64,000 nt of DNA from Corbicula japonica (GCA_038501625.1 JAZAYU010000010.1:10310604-10374603); one strand, 5' to 3'. Shown: positions 1 through 12,670, numbered from the stretch's first letter. Numbers and translations: made by a program. Notes: generated by a model from the letters alone, not told the origin.

Positions 1-280
1 ATGCGAATTGAGAAGTTTTTTAAATTTTGAATTTTTTAGGGCATTAAAGATTTACTCACTGATCTGACAGAAAACTGTATTGATGTCTTAAACAATTTTT
101 GTTTATTTGATGAAATTATTGAAATAGTATTATGCTATGTACTGCATGTCTTTCATATTTGAATTTGTCATGTATAGGAGAATTAATTTTCTGTTGTGAA
201 TAATTTACATAATATTTCATGACACCTTTTGTGTCAAATTTAAAGAGGAAACTAAGCTTAAAACTGAAAATATTTTTTTT

Positions 281-500
281 ACCCTTTACTCCATGGGGTA
301 CGGCTGTTTTCCATGGGCAACCAGTGTAGATCTAGATCAGCCAGCTCATCTGCGCTGTCTCATCAGGATTTACAGTGTTGGCATGTTGATTCATAAGGTT
401 ATTTCTGACCAAGAAGTTCTTTGATGGATGTGTCGGCTGATCTGGATCTTCAGTGTTTGTGCATGTGATAAAACCTGTTTATATGAAGTTAAAGGTTTAT
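281..500. repeat. Family A foldback copy
   Basis: Starts ACCCTTTACTCCATGGGG. It contains CCAGTGTAGATCTAGATCAG on the left and GGCTGATCTGGATCTTCAGT on the right in opposed orientation, about 220 bp. No ORF. Confidence 0.75.
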
Positions 501-619
501 TAAGACATGATTTATTCAGTGCCAAGGCATGCAGCCATTGTTTGGTGACCTGAGACATCACAAAACTTTTTTTTCATCGTTCTTATCATATGAAATGATT
601 TTAAATATAAATCTTAATT

Positions 620-822
620 ACCCCTTACTCCATAGATACAGCTGTTATTACATGGTTGAACGGTTTAGATCCAGATCATCTGGATCATCTGTGCTACCTG
701 ATCAGGATCTTAAGTGTTCGCATTTAGTTTCTGCAGATTATTTCAGTGAACAGTTATGGTTCAGATCTGATGGCATAAACGTACTGGCAGGATAAAGATG
801 TATCCAGGGAGAAAAGGATTAA
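620..822. repeat. Family A foldback copy, diverged
   Basis: Starts ACCCCTTACTCCATAG; internal GATCCAGATCATCTGG and CTGATCAGGATCTTAAGTG keep the family layout. The 88-residue open frame here is repeat sequence, not a gene. Confidence 0.65.
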
Positions 823-1084
823 TTCTTTTTTATGGGATTATTATTATTCATCACATTTATGTTAAACCTCAAACATTATTTTGTTAACACTCTGGTGATA
901 CATTGATGTTGTTTCGAGATTCTTTTCATTAAATTTTTGTTAAATATACCATGAATTCATTATTTTTCACAGGGTATCAATTTTTTGTGGATTTAATGTT
1001 TAGGTCAGTCCAAGAATTTAATAACTGAAAAATAGACATAAAGTATATTTTATAACCTACAGTGTTTGCTTTTCGATTTATAAG

Positions 1085-1207
1085 ATGATTTCTGACCTGT
1101 GTGTGACTGTTGTAGATCAAGATCAGAATGCATGGAGATCCTAGCAGGTTTGGATCAACACTGGTTGCTTATGGGATATCAGCCATATTCAAAGGAGTAA
1201 AGGGTTA
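1085..1207. repeat. Family A right half
   Basis: Runs from TGATTTCTGACC through GGATCAACACTGGTTGC to GGAGTAAAGGGTTAAA, the mirror of the ACCCTTTACTCC end. The left half is absent. Confidence 0.6.
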
Positions 1208-1390
1208 AATTTCACCTCATTCATGAGATATCCTCACTCATGGGATATCCTCACTCATGGGATATCCTCACTCATGGGATATCAACCATATCCAATGGAG
1301 TAAAGGGTGAAATTTCCCCTCATTCATGAGATATCCTCACTCATAGGATATCGTCACTAATGGGATGTCAATCATATCCCATCGAGTAGC
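1180..1390 (+). repeat. 17-bp minisatellite inside a 103-bp duplication
   Basis: Units TCATGGGATATCCTCAC repeat every 17 bases from 1221 to about 1287. The larger block from GGAGTAAAGGGT through CATTCATGAGATATCC recurs 103 bases later (1218 versus 1321), with a shorter second array. The family A end sequence lies in each block, so the array grew from the end of a foldback element. Confidence 0.8.
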
Positions 1391-2292
1391 ATGAAAATTT
1401 CCCCCTTTTATGTTGAAGATTATCCAGAAGGTATCTAAAGTCATGCTGAATTACAGACCTCCATGAGTAAATCAATATGTGCCCCTTTGTTGTTGTTTCT
1501 TAAACAATCATTTTGTCAAATTTATTGTTTTAAATTACCTATAAGTGCTTATTGATTTAAAATTTCTGGGTGGCAAATTGATTTATATGTGCAAATACTT
1601 TGATACATGAGCTTGAACTCTTTTATTCACATCTGTCATTATTATTTACACATTTACTTTGAAGTTAATGTTCATCTCCACTCAGTTTGTTAGTACATTT
1701 TAGTACATGTACCTGAATATTTGTTGTAAATTTTTTTTGCGCATTATTTATGACATTTATTGTTACAAGCAAGTTGAGATTTTTCATAATTTTGATTTTG
1801 ATAGTCATTAAATGTTACAAAATAACATGTGTTGTATGTCTTTATTTTATTTACATTATAGATTAGCATGCAGTGAACACTCAGTACAAAATAAATTTTG
1901 GGAACGGCGCGCGACGTAGGGGCTAAATCCCTGTTTATGACCATTTCGTATTATTTTAGAATTAAAACTGATAAACCAGTATGATATTTTACAGACTAGA
2001 CACTTTATCTCAAAAATGGTTTAGCACAAGATTTAGTATATTGATAAATTCATGCAAAAAGTATGAAAATAAAATCTTTATTGCTTCTTAATGTATAAAG
2101 ATGTTTAATTAAATGGTTTGAAACATTAATTTGGTGATATGAGATACTCATTTTATCAGGATTTTATCAAGATCTCAGCATGGGGATCCATGTTTATGAA
2201 AGATGAGGACTTTGGTCTATAAATAATTGCATGTTACATTCTCCTTTGAAATATAATAAGTTTTTACGTGTACATGAGTTGTTTTCCTGGTC
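1391..2292. other. No feature recognised
   Basis: AT-rich; only short chance frames. Confidence 0.5.
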
Positions 2293-2427
2293 CATGATGT
2301 TAAACTGAGGTTAGGAACCAGTCTCAGAAATCTCACCTGTGATTGGTCGGTTTGGAGGCTCAGTTCTCTTTTAACCAATCAGCTGCTAAAGATTAGAGAC
2401 TGGTTTCCAGTTTGGTTATTATCGTGG
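2293..2427. repeat. Family B palindrome copy
   Basis: Left TTAAACTGAGGTTAGGAACC and GTGATTGGTCGG; right TTAACCAATCAGCTGC and AGAGACTGGTTTCCAG. Arms diverged. Confidence 0.75.
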
Positions 2428-2878
2428 GAAGTGGGCTCCGAGAGACTAAATTGGACAGCGATGTATAAGGAAGTATAGCTGTTCACATTATGCAGTCTTT
2501 CAATGAGATCTTAAGTATTGTCGAAAGAAAAATTATTGACAATCTTTAAGTTCCAGGTGATTTCTATGCCAGTTATGATGAGTGCATTCACTAGGTACAT
2601 ATAAAATAGCAGGGAGCCAAAGAAATTTGAGCGTTTTTCGGCTCTCCTTGAGTGGGATCTGCATACATCCAGGTCTACATTGAAATTCAGATTTCTGTAA
2701 AATAACGAACCCCACCCCCTAACAAAAATCGCAGAGCAGATATCGCGTGACCATTGATGTTTAACTTGGTACAAAGATAATTTTTGCGTTTTTTAAATGT
2801 ACAGAGTGTGATAATATCCTGCCGAGAAAATTTTAACACACTGGTGGCCCAATAGTCCCATGATAACATTACATTTGA

Positions 2879-3002
2879 TGTCCAGTCTCAAATCTCTAGC
2901 ATCTGATTGGCTGAAATGGTGACTGGTCGCCAATTCAGCCAATCATAGCAGATGCTTGAGATTGAGATTGGTCTCCAATCTTAGTTGTATGATCATAGGC
3001 CC
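2879..3002. repeat. Family B palindrome copy
   Basis: GCATCTGATTGGCTGAAATGG, the centre GACTGGTCGCC, then TTCAGCCAATCA and AGATGCTTGAGATTGAGA. Outer end TATGATCATAGGCC. Confidence 0.85.
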
Positions 3003-5794
3003 AAGTATTTATAGAAATAGCGATAGGTAGCGGTCTTAGATTCCCAGGTTTCCGTCCAAATTTGGACGATCACTGACGTTTCAATCGTGGCTCCAGAAAT
3101 ACCTGGGAATTGCGCTGTTACAATCCGGATCGAGACTTAAGCAATGAACTTCATATATATGTTTATATACCGATGCTTGAAAGTAAATAATACGATAATA
3201 AAGCCATTATTTGCTGATGAGTATATCAGACTTGTTCGGGTAAAACAAGAACTGACATGTGGCATGAAATTGACCAAGATTCTAAGAATGTCTGGTCACA
3301 AGCAATTGCCCGCTAACTAGAGTAAAACGAGTTCTAGGCGTGCTTCGGCCCTTGTATATATTGGATTCCATGAAATTGCTGGGTTGGGTCAGCTTCATGC
3401 CGAAAATGAACAAAACAGTTATTTACGTTCATGGACACGTATTTTTCACGTAAGTACCAATGACTCGCAAATAGAGAAAAGAAAAAAAAAAGAAATAAAT
3501 TTACTAATTGTTAATTTGTGGTGACTAGACAGTATTTAAAAAAAAGACTTTATTAGAGCGATTTATTTTAAAGATAATGCTGTCAATTAATCACAAGGCT
3601 AATAAAAATATATACAAACGCAATAATAAGAACATTTTACCAAAATGTCGCAGAATATTTTGGACAAAGCTAATCATAGACCGTGTTTGATTATATTATA
3701 TTAAGCAATGATCTTAATTTATTAGTTATGCGGCAGTTTAATTTAAGTGTTCATTACGCAAATAATTTTATACAAACCCATAATTTGTTACAAAAATCAT
3801 TAAATTTCAAAACTAATAAATCTGACAGCAGCGGGTGGTCATTTATTAAGGCGGGAAAACGGCGAAAACCGTCTCATCCTTAGCAATGTTAGATAACAAT
3901 CTCCTGGGTTGGTCTTTCCAGGCGCTAATCTTTACCTTGAATCGGTTAATCTTTTGGTATTTAGAATAACACTAACCTTGAAATTTATTTAGATTAGGAG
4001 ATTTAATTTATTCCCTGATAAACACTTTTGTAGTGTCGGGCGTCTGCTGAGAGCGCATGTAGATTCTCCGGGGTTTTTGTGACAATGTTCCCGCCAAAAA
4101 TGTAAAAGATTATTCCAAGAAAAAATGTTCTTTTTATCTCCTGGGAAAGAACGTAGGAATTACACATTATTTGTCATAAATATCTTTATATGATGACTGT
4201 TTATCTGGGTCTTATGATATAAAAATGAACATTTCTTAAATTTCATGATTACTCGGAAAATGCTAGATGGTAAGTATGGCTTTAGGCTAAAATTAAAATC
4301 GTTTGCCAGATCAGAGTTCACTGAGTATTTACAATTTACGGTTTCAGTCATTTATGTTCCTTCACAATAAAAGCAAGAGAAAGTTTGTCAAAACTGTTAA
4401 AAGACTTTACCAAGATCGGACGGCACTGATGGAGGGACTTATCTTCATCTACACTGCTTACCCAGTTAAATGTCTATTCGGTAAGGTGTTCAGCATTTTG
4501 ACTTGCATATTTGTATTTTAGACTTGCATATTTGTATTTTTAAAACAAATCAAACAAGTTATGGTTATTTGTTGTTTCATTTAGTAAAGCCGTGCGGAAA
4601 AAAACTCGATTTCCGACTTGTTCCGTTTTTCGTATATTCTAGTTTCAAAGGAGAAAGCGTCTATATCCTGGCTGGTACAGTCATATTAACACAAAACGGT
4701 GTTTAATAATTTATAACTTGAATATATTAAATTAAAAGGTAATTTATTAAAGAATTATTGTTATATAATTTTATCAGCAATTTTGATACGCGTTTCTTCA
4801 AACTTTCGTCATTTTCTCCGTCTCGCTGTCTCCCTGTAAAGTTTTTGCAATGTGGGCAATTCATTTATAAATTATGCATAATGATATCAAATATTTACAT
4901 TCGTAAAAACTAATAAAATATTCCATAAAAGAAATGAATTTTGATAAAAGATGATTGAATTAGCAGACGAGAATGTCATCAGTCATACCCAGCCTCGATC
5001 TGGGAACGTGAAACCACATAAACCGCGAGAAAATGCGAGAAAAAATACCACAATGCCATCTGATTGTACTGGCTGGCAACTGAAACCCAATTTTACATTA
5101 TTACCGGTAACGTCGCTTTCACTTTTAAGAATGTCGGTCTCGGGACTTTTTCGGATGATTGTCTTAAACGTGTGCATTCAAGAAATCGCACATCTATGAT
5201 CCGTCACCAGCATTTTGTTAAGAAGGCCTACCTTTTGATAGATCATAAACCAAAAAAGCCACCTAGCTCCCCTTCAAGCCGTTTGAATACGGTTACATAC
5301 TTCTCAAAACAGGGATATTTGATTCCTGTGTATTTTTTTCCATTCAAATAGAAATTAAAATTGAAAAAAGTGTACTTTGTTAGTAAATAAACAGTACCCT
5401 TTGCCCATATTTATACCATAGGAATTCGTGCTTTGCAATTCCTCCTCTAACAATAAATCCAAGAATCTTGAGTATTTGTACTCGTAACATTTTAAAAGTT
5501 TATAAAATTACCATTATTTTCAGTCGTAATTATTGTGGTAGATTTTTGCAAGAGGCATTTTGACATGGGAGTTTACCAAACCACACAATGCACTGCACAG
5601 TGGTTACACACAGGTTTTTACTATCATAAATGTCTTTTCAAGGAAAATCAAGTTCAGCCCTTTCAATTGTATATTTTTTCACGAAACAAGGCACTCAAAT
5701 GTCTGCAAAATTCTGGTATTTCCTCTATTCTACGATTAGTATGATTGGGCTCTGTGACAATCGCCTGACTGCGTCACAAAACTAATGGCGAAAC
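3003..5794. other. No gene recognised
   Basis: AT-rich with short unconvincing frames. The only structure noted is the 21-bp duplication at 4500. Confidence 0.5.
4500..4541 (+). repeat. 21-bp tandem duplication
   Basis: GACTTGCATATTTGTATTTT occurs at 4500 and again at 4521. Confidence 0.9.
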
Positions 5795-5875
5795 TAGACT
5801 GGTCCCCGAGCGACTTGTCACGCGAAAGAGTTCGTCTAACAAGGTAAATGTATAGACGATTTTGGTACCAGTCTA
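5795..5875. repeat. Small foldback with TAGACTGG ends
   Basis: TAGACTGGTCCCC at the left and GGTACCAGTCTA at the right, 81 bp. A second copy with a TC microsatellite inside lies at 37353-37431. Confidence 0.55.
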
Positions 5876-5876
5876 G

Positions 5877-6699
5877 GCGGAAACAGTTTGAAAATGTAGG
5901 CTGCAAGAGAATACTTGTAAGGGGTTACTTAAAAAAGTTTTTTTTCTACCGGGTCTTTATAACGGATCTTTATTGCCAACTTTTCTAACATTTGTTTCCA
6001 AAAAATAAATTGAAAACGATCAATCCAAGCCGACAGTGCAGTTTTTCAATTATTTTAAAGTCCCGAGATAGGTAACTGTTTTTATACTGAACAGCAGATG
6101 TTGTAGCAAATAAGAACATTATTTAAATTAGTAATTCTTCTGAAGCACTAGTAAAATTACAGAAAAAGCTAACCAATGTTGCCTGTTTTAGCATTGTGTA
6201 CCCAGACTTGGAAAAACATCTTTATCTTTATCTTTAAACAGCCGATTCATTCGTAGGTGGTTCGTTCGCGCCTTACATGGCAGGGGGGTCCGAAATGACG
6301 ACTACTTTGTCTAAATCGGAAAACAAGGCCTCGTCAACCTGTTTAAAAGATGTTTGAATAAAAAAGAAATATTGTGTTCAGTTTAGATCATTATTTTCAA
6401 AGTGTCATACCATTTGACATGTTGGTCTACCAGTACAACCGCAAAATGCACCGAGAAAAGGCGGGAAGCCTGAGAACGTCTGCTGTTATCTTGAAATGTG
6501 GTAACAGATTACACCACCAACACTTGTTTGGCTGCAGATAGGTCGTATCAAACAAAAATCAAAGCGCTGAAAGCGTTGAAAGACTTTCGCGCCGCAGCAG
6601 AATGTCAACTCTGGCTAACATCTTTTAATATGTGCACACGATAGAAACTGCATGTCAACTTAAATACTTGCTCACGGCCAGTATGAAAGAGTAGTCAAA
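5877..6699. other. No feature recognised
   Basis: AT-rich, no supportable gene or repeat. Confidence 0.45.
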
Positions 6700-6915
6700 C
6701 ATCTACTATAAAATCCCCACAAAATACCCCAGAATGCGGGATTTGGCATATAAATTTTCAAATTTTCCCGGACCCCCCATGATAAGTTAGGCCTCTTACA
6801 AATTAATTTGGGCCTCATAAACGGACTGATTTTCTAGCTTAGTTAAAATTAACATTGTTAAAAAATAACTCGCTGAGTTGAACCACCCTTGCTGAAATCC
6901 TGGATCCGCCCCTGT
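6700..6915 (-). repeat. Probable dispersed repeat (GGGGCGGATCCAGGATTTC start)
   Basis: On the minus strand it starts CAGGGGCGGATCCAGGATTT and contains GGGGGGTCCGGGAAAA, which looks like a widespread invertebrate interspersed element. Only one copy of any length is seen here. Confidence 0.4.
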
Positions 6916-7772
6916 CTACTATTGTAAATGCAAATGTTATGTAGTGTATAAGTTGGCTAAACAATACTAAATCCTGTAGAGTATACTTCTAGTATCAATG
7001 AGACATAAGCTATTAATATTAATTAGCAGGCGGTGCTACTTAAACTTTGTAGAGAATGTTCATTCTTAGTATCATGTTACATCTCCGAAGAGTAATTGCC
7101 AGCATTTAACAAGCATTGGCCAATGTTAAGATAAGCACAACCGTTATTTCCTGGTTAGAGATAAAACGAATTCAATTAAGAGAGTAATAAGAGATTGCTA
7201 AACTGTTAATTGTCTAAAATAAAACAACATCCTGATAAAAAGAGACGTGTTTCTCGCTGACCTGAATACAGTTTAGTCACTGATCACGTGACTGATTTCT
7301 TTATAATTGGATTTTTAATATCCCTTAATTTTTGTTTGAACAACAACATAATATTGTTTTCTTCTTTTCTTTGTCGCACTGTCTGTACAAATGTTCGTCA
7401 TCGTTCGTAATAAATTTACTTTCTTAATATGCACTACTTTCTGACGCCGCACAACTATGGAACTTGTTAGGCGTAACTTAACTACTCATGCATAATTAGC
7501 TGTTTGTTCACTAACGTAGCTGAACGTGATTTCACTCAACATTTGTTTGATGGAGTTTTTGGCATGGACGCTACAAAATTACACGGACACGTACTATAGA
7601 TCACTATTCTTTCGTAGAATTGTGTGCTTGAATGTGCTTAAAACGTCTGCATTTCATTTCGGCCTGCTCTCGCGGTGACCACAAAACCCCGCTTACTTGA
7701 ATACGCTCGATGTCGCAGTGATACACCGGAAGTTAAAAACTGCGCGTCGCCGTGTTCTAGACTTCTAGGTTA
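6916..7772. other. No feature recognised
   Basis: Short frames only; CpGs become more frequent from about 7620. Confidence 0.45.
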
Positions 7773-7800
7773 AGACTTTCGCGCATGCGCGCGAAAGTCT
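7773..7800. repeat. Perfect CpG-rich palindrome
   Basis: Arms AGACTTTCGCGC and GCGCGAAAGTCT, 12 bp each, separated by ATGC. The related string AAGACTTTCGCGCCGC occurs near 6580. Confidence 0.85.
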
Positions 7801-7851
7801 AAAAAACAGTCATTGTTCTTCCTAAATCTGTCCTTGTCTCTTTAACAAGGT

Positions 7852-8000
7852 GTAAGGCATGGTTGGATGCAAGATTTTCAGAAAGGGGGTTCGTTTGGGG
7901 CAGACTTAGGGTAGCTTTATGATATTTTCCAACTTCCTGGCCTAAATTCTTATGAAAATTAAATATTGCTGCCCAGAAATAAGTTTGAGAAACCCCACTC
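7852..8000 (-). repeat. Family C element
   Basis: On the plus strand: GGATGCAAGATTTTCAG, GGGGTTCGTTTGGGGCAG, then AAATTAAATATTGCTGCCC. The 67-residue frame here is repeat. Confidence 0.8.
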
Positions 8001-8063
8001 AACCCCTTCTAAACCCCTGTAAGGTCGTTAAAAATCTTATCATTTTTCTCATTTTATCCTGGC

Positions 8064-8190
8064 TCTAAGATTATAACACAACATCTTCTAGATTCTCATT
8101 GGACAGCTCTGAGATTCTGCTTAATTTCAACCAATCAGATAGCTGAGATCTGAGACTGATCTCCATTGTCACTTTAATATCCCGTGGAAC
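8064..8190. repeat. Family B palindrome copy, diverged
   Basis: TCTCATTGGACAGCT on the left, CAACCAATCAGATAGCTGAG and GAGACTGATCTCCA on the right. Confidence 0.6.
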
Positions 8191-8487
8191 CTGGTCGAAA
8201 CCCAGCTCTAAGTGTTCGTAAATAAAAAACACAACAAATATGTTTAAGGAATACCTTTAAGAGTTTAAGGAAACTTTACGAGTTTTTATTTTGCATTTTA
8301 GAATATTCCACGAAACATGTGGATTTTCTATTAACCTTTTGATGCACCTACATATGGCGGGAGTATCCTAAAGTATGAGAAATTCTGCTGCTATCTTGAA
8401 ATGTGGTTGCACATATACCTTTTATATAACAAAGTTTCTCTTTTCATCTTTTCGCACAATTTATACTCGTTATATTTTTACTATTAG

Positions 8488-8662
8488 TCAGAGGCGGATG
8501 CAAGATTTTCAGAAATGGGGTTCGTTTGGGGCAGAATTAGAGTAGTTACATGATAACTTTTAACTTTCTGCCCATAATCGCCTTTAATATGAAATATTGC
8601 TTCCCAAAAGGGGGTTTCGAGCTATCTCAATGATGACTCTGGAACCGCCCCTGTTATTTCTA
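8488..8662 (-). repeat. Family C element
   Basis: GCGGATGCAAGATTTTCAG, TTCGTTTGGGGCAGA and GAAATATTGCTTCCC. It ends TGGAACCGCCCCTG, matching the AGGGGCGGAC start of other copies. Confidence 0.8.
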
Positions 8663-9282
8663 AGTCGATTTCTACTAACTTTGTTGTTCATTCGGCGTGA
8701 AATAAACATTTCACAGCATTCCGGGTATCTACATGTATATTTAGCAAGAATTTAAGCCCCTTTCTGCACCCCACGCCTATTTCTCATAGCATTCAAATAC
8801 CAACAAGAAATCATACAAAACCTCAATAAAAACGATTGAAATTTAGATGACAACACAGTTTTTCTCCAAAAATGATAATTTCGGACAATAGATATTTCCG
8901 ATAGGCTGTGATATTTTAGTCCTCGCACACCGATAAACGTCAGTCCAACTTGTTCAAGACACGTGTTGATTTCCTGGAAAACCTAGTCAGTGCATATGAT
9001 AGTTCAACTAAGTTGACTTTAAACATCGTCCGTGCAGTAAATGATGCATTGTTCCTATGAGAAAGTAAGACATTATTTATCGAAATGCGCAGTTTGGCGA
9101 CCTGATCCCCGAAGATAACGACAACCGTACAGCAATCAACGTCTCACGACGTGTACAATCAGATCCAAGCCATGTTTTACCTAAATGAATCGAAACTTTA
9201 ATAACTCCGCTAAAATATTATGTTCATATTCATTCAAGGCTGATTTTCATGACAACCTGTGAAAGAGTCCAAGTTCAGTGCT
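8663..9282. other. No feature recognised
   Basis: No supportable gene or repeat. Confidence 0.45.
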
Positions 9283-9425
9283 GAAGATTATAAAACTGAG
9301 AATGGGAACCAGTCTCAAATCTCAAGCAGCTGATTGGCTGAAATGGCGACTGGTCGCCATTTCAGCCAATCAGCTACATCAGATTTGAGACAGATTTCCA
9401 ATCTTAGTTGGATGATCTTGAGCCC
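9283..9425. repeat. Family B palindrome copy, well preserved
   Basis: AAGATTATAAAACTGAGAAT at the left, CTGATTGGCTGAAATGG, the centre CGACTGGTCGCC, then CCATTTCAGCCAATCAG and a right end GATGATCTTGAGCCC. Confidence 0.85.
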
Positions 9426-9483
9426 TAGATTTCTTTATAACTGTAAAATACTCATGAAATCAACCATGAACATTACAACACAG

Positions 9484-9555
9484 TTGCCATTTCAGCCAAT
9501 CAGATCCTTGAGATTTTATACTGGTTTCCATTCTCAGTTTTATAATCTTGGAGCC
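9484..9555. repeat. Family B right half only
   Basis: GCCATTTCAGCCAATCAGAT, then TTTATACTGGTTTCC and CTCAGTTTTATAATCTTGGA. Confidence 0.75.
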
Positions 9556-9749
9556 TGGTTGAGACCGTCTAAGGTTGTTTGTGTCATCGTCTTTAATAAT
9601 GTCATATAATATTTAATATGAATTAAAAGAAGAGTGTCTTGAAATGGGCTTACTCGCTTCTGCAGAATCTCGCAGGCTTTCGCGGGATTCTATCTTTAAA
9701 CCAGATTGATTGGGCTGCATGCATGGAAACTAAATCTGGGCTTAGTAAT

Positions 9750-9850
9750 ATTGAGAAACGAGTCTCGAATCTCAATCATCAGATTGATTGAAAATAAAAC
9801 CAGTCTCCAAATCGAATGCTTCAGTTTTGAGACTGGTTTCCAATCTCACA
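9750..9850. repeat. Family B palindrome copy, diverged
   Basis: TTGAGAAACGAGTCTCG, CAGATTGATTGAAAA and GTTTTGAGACTGGTTTCC. Confidence 0.6.
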
Positions 9851-9991
9851 TTTATTACTAAAGTACGGAACGACTTTTTAGCCGCCATTCGTCACAAAAC
9901 AACTGTAGTTGCGATTGTACCTCAGATCTTCCTATATCTCTCTCGTAAGCATCAACAAGATAAATATACAGGAGAAAGATAATAAAAACAT

Positions 9992-10105
9992 TCCCAAAAC
10001 TCCAGGCTGTGATTGGTCCATTTGTAGACTCTGATCGAGTGAAACCAACCAGCTGGTTAAATTTGAAATCTGGTTCCTGGTCTCATTCGACCTTAATGGC
10101 TTGAT
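9992..10105. repeat. Family B palindrome copy, diverged
   Basis: GGCTGTGATTGGTCCATTTG on the left, GTGAAACCAACCAGCTGG on the right. Confidence 0.6.
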
Positions 10106-10707
10106 CCGTGCTCCTGGACGCATTCAATGGACCACATACAGCGTGCTTTAAACTAAAAAATAATTGCTCTGTGACGTTTCGAATAAAACTGTCACAAACA
10201 TCAAATTGTATCTTTTAAAAGTCATATTACTTTTCAACCTCTTATTATTCGGTTGTTTTTCCAGCGGTCTGGATTGAAAGACTTATATTTTCAGATCAAA
10301 TCGCCGAGCTCATAAAGACGTGCCTGTAATTAAGTCCTGCCTGGTACGGGTACGCGACATTTTCTTGCGAAATAATAAACATTGTTTAATTATCACCGGG
10401 AGGGAAAATAAATCTTATATTATTATGGGTTTTATGATGTAAAGGAAAAATCATAAATATTTATTAACAATTTCAACGGCTTCTATTTGATGTTTAAAAA
10501 CTAACGGTTTAAAAATGACGGTTACTAATATTACCATTAAATAGCTCGCGTTTCCTTTTTAAATTTTCATTTTGAAATCTTATAAGGGCATTTGTTAATC
10601 TTTTGTCAATGTTTCGTATCTTAAGTGACGCAGCATGAAGCAGAAATGGGTTTTTGGAAGAGGAAAAAATCAGTAAAAAGGCTTCTTTTGTGTTACATAC
10701 CAGGTTA
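10106..10707. other. No feature recognised
   Basis: AT-rich, no supportable gene. Confidence 0.45.
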
Positions 10708-10800
10708 CGTAAATTCTAGACCGAATACTCTGTCGTAAATTCGAGACCGAAGCATCTTCCGTAAATTCGTGACGGTCGATTGAAACGTAAATTCGAGACC
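10708..10800 (+). repeat. 26-bp minisatellite
   Basis: Starts of CGTAAATTC at 10708, 10734, 10760 and 10786, exactly 26 apart; core CGTAAATTCGAGACCGA. About 3.6 units. Confidence 0.9.
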
Positions 10801-10883
10801 TACTAACATTCAAGGCGATGACTTCAAATAACCTGAGCAGGACGCAACGATACTTAATTCTAAAGATACTTAACTTAGTAAGG

Positions 10884-11002
10884 CACCAAAGGAATACATA
10901 TGAACAACTACAGTGAGTACATATCAGGCTCTGTTTGGCTGGGTCTTGGGACCAATGGAATACATATGAACAACTACACATCAGGCTCTGTTTGGCTGGG
11001 TT
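10884..11002 (+). repeat. 66-bp tandem duplication
   Basis: GGAATACATATGAACAACTA at 10891 and 10957, each followed by ATCAGGCTCTGTTTGGCTGG; the second copy lacks about 10 bases. The open frames here are repeat-derived. Confidence 0.85.
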
Positions 11003-11186
11003 TCACGCAATTCAAGCAAGGCGATTATATTTATTCTCGGGCACATCTCCTAGTTGGCTCCTTATCATACCCGTGCGCCTTGATGTTACTGAGTTCGTCT
11101 CTCAAGATAGTGTTGTTGTTGTCGTTTACAAAATGTGTTGTTGTTTGTTTTGTTGTTTAACATTCAATCCAGCAAGATTTGGGCAT

Positions 11187-11390
11187 CCGGCAAGCTTTGA
11201 GACTTTGTGACTGCTTGTTGAACCGGGATTAGTGCAAAGGCCCATACTATTGAGTACAGGATAGGGCCATGGTCAAATGAGGACTGGTCGTTGACGGTCC
11301 TTAACTGCGTAAACTTATTTCTGTGCCAACCCTTTAACGTGCTTGGATTTAAAAAAAAAACAACGAAATTTCGATCTACTAGGTCCAAGA
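11187..11390 (-). repeat. Dispersed repeat of about 200 bp, copy 1
   Basis: Shares GGGCCATGGTCAAATGAGGA, GACTTTGTGACT and AATTTCGATCT with the copy at 12890. The minus strand has CACGTTAAAGGG, a SINE-body-like phrase. Confidence 0.65.
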
Positions 11391-12434
11391 GAGTTCACTG
11401 GAACAATTACTTTGGGGTTTATTAACTATAGAAGAGCAGACTCTGGTTGAAAGTGATAGAAAATGGTTGCTCATTAGCTGTAATAGAACGTGGCCTACTG
11501 GGGCTACAGTGACGATAATCCAAATAGATACCACAGGGTCCGACAAATTGTTCACCTACAGCAAGGTCAAGCAAAGATGTTATTGTATACATTTGACATT
11601 GTATGATACATATGACTCATGTTTTATTAATTTAAATGAAATAATACACCGGCAGCCATTTCAATATCTTATTCCGTTAAAATCCAAGGTCCACGTGGCG
11701 CCCTCGACAAAGAGATTCTCCAATTTCAACGTTTAAAATTTTGATACTTTGCTCAAATTCATTTCAAATCATAACTGCTGATTCGCATCTTCTAATAACA
11801 TATTATCCTCAATAATCTGTTTCTATGCATTGAAGGGGGCGACCCTTTTTACAATATTTTGCTTTTTCTGAATTCATAATCACGGGGGTTGAATGCGCCT
11901 GTTAGAAATCCTATCCGCTTTTCGCAGAAGTAAATGTAGCAGAACTTGAATAACCTATTTGTTAAAGGTATATTACCATGCGCAAACAGAAGCAAGATAG
12001 GGATTTTGACTTAAATGAGCAATTAGATGCCTTTATCGGTCAATCGGGTGAGTTATTAAGCTTAAAAGGTTTGTTAAGTTTGTTCAAAGGATGTTTCGAC
12101 TTACACTGAAGTAAAGGGACAATTATCCACTCATGTTGGTCATTTTTTACGTTCATATAGTTGAGATAATTTGGCGCAACAAGTGAGACTCAATTATATC
12201 CTGTCTTGTTAGTAAAAGCCTGATTTGTTCGATAAGTTTAATTTTTATGTAGACTTTTTGCGACATGGACGTAGATTAGGTGGATAAGTGCAATCAAAGT
12301 GATATTTGGTCATTATCAAAGGTTTCTCAATGACTCCCGATTGATAGCGCGAGAAACAAAATTGCCACCATCTAACTTAAAAGGCCAATTTGAAGTGATT
12401 CGAGATGGGAGGTAAAATACGGACAATTTCAGTC
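11391..12434. other. No feature recognised
   Basis: No supportable gene. Confidence 0.45.
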
Positions 12435-12670
12435 TTAACCCTTTACTCCATGGAATATGGTTATTATCCCATGGGCGAACAGTGTAGATCTATATCAGCC
12501 TTCACATCCTAGCTGTCTGATCACGATCTACACTGTTAGCTCATATATTCATTAGGGTATTTCCGATCAAGAGGCGAATGGTGCAGATTCAGATCAACAG
12601 CACGGATGTCACGGCTGATCTAGTCGCATACGCGATAAAACTTGTATCGATATGGTGTAATGGGTTTAAC
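12435..12670. repeat. Family A foldback copy
   Basis: TAACCCTTTACTCCATGGAA, CGAACAGTGTAGATCTATAT and TTTCCGATCAAGAGG. It ends GATATGGTGTAATGGGTTTAA. Confidence 0.75.
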
